Shown one piece after another: positions 5,058-5,065 of a DNA stretch of 5,065 nucleotides. The notes beneath the pieces were generated by a model, which made no database searches, was not told the DNA's origin, and saw nothing but the letters and a program-made list of their open reading frames with translations. The DNA lies in assembly GCA_934371505.1 (NCBI GenBank), contig CAKRNW010000127.1, positions 1 through 5,065 of the forward strand, in the 5' to 3' direction. The DNA is from an uncultured Lachnospiraceae bacterium (lineage in GTDB: Bacteria; Bacillota; Clostridia; Lachnospirales; Lachnospiraceae). A program made the translations under genes and the position numbers. Every line of letters begins with the position of its first letter. Within the stretch, counting starts at the first letter, position 1.

Positions 5058-5065
5058 AAAGGAGG
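5058..5065 (+). promoter_or_regulatory. Ribosome binding site at the window edge
   Basis: AAAGGAGG ends on the last base of the window, 5 nt after the palindrome. A start codon is expected within about 5-9 nt to the right, outside the sequence given. Confidence 0.7.

Overview
The window looks like chromosome of a low-to-middle GC Firmicute, most likely a Lachnospiraceae/Clostridia gut-type bacterium. The grounds are strong GGAGG-type ribosome sites, TTGACA/TATAAT-type promoters with 17-bp spacers, a TTG start, and a LytTR regulator next to HPK10/GHKL (AgrC-like) membrane kinases. Taxonomy is inferred from style only.

Left part (1-3490, + strand): a promoter preceded by two 9-bp direct repeats at a 21-bp period, the layout LytTR regulators use, then a compact three-gene operon: an AgrA-like LytTR response regulator (151-897), sensor kinase 1 (887-2179) and its tandem paralogue sensor kinase 2 (2204-3490). 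The main point of interest is here. Kinase 1 keeps the phosphoacceptor histidine (H254) but its ATP-lid glycine motif is ruined. Kinase 2 keeps an intact GHGTG lid but its phosphoacceptor position is glutamine (Q252). The two are reciprocally defective, as expected of an obligate heterodimer in which kinase 2 phosphorylates kinase 1 in trans and kinase 1 passes phosphate to the regulator. No peptide precursor or AgrB-like protease gene is seen.

Middle and right (3492-4764, - strand): a PAS-GGDEF diguanylate cyclase (3492-4415) whose 3' end meets kinase 2 with a single base between the stop codons. Upstream of it, in the same direction and probably in the same transcript, is an unrecognised 81-aa protein gene (4438-4683). 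Its promoter (4727-4755) lies inside two identically built 28-bp inverted repeats (GGAAAC-N16-GTTTCC) 38 bp apart, a strong operator candidate.

Right edge (4765-5065): an AT-rich stretch, a stop-free minus-strand reading frame without a start (possible gene remnant, 4836-5033), and a strong + strand promoter with a perfect 14-bp palindrome between the -10 box and a ribosome site that ends exactly at the window edge. A regulated gene must begin just beyond.

Functionally, the left operon is a phosphorelay from an unknown extracellular signal to transcription. The right operon makes c-di-GMP under PAS control. Adjacency is the only link between them that the sequence shows.
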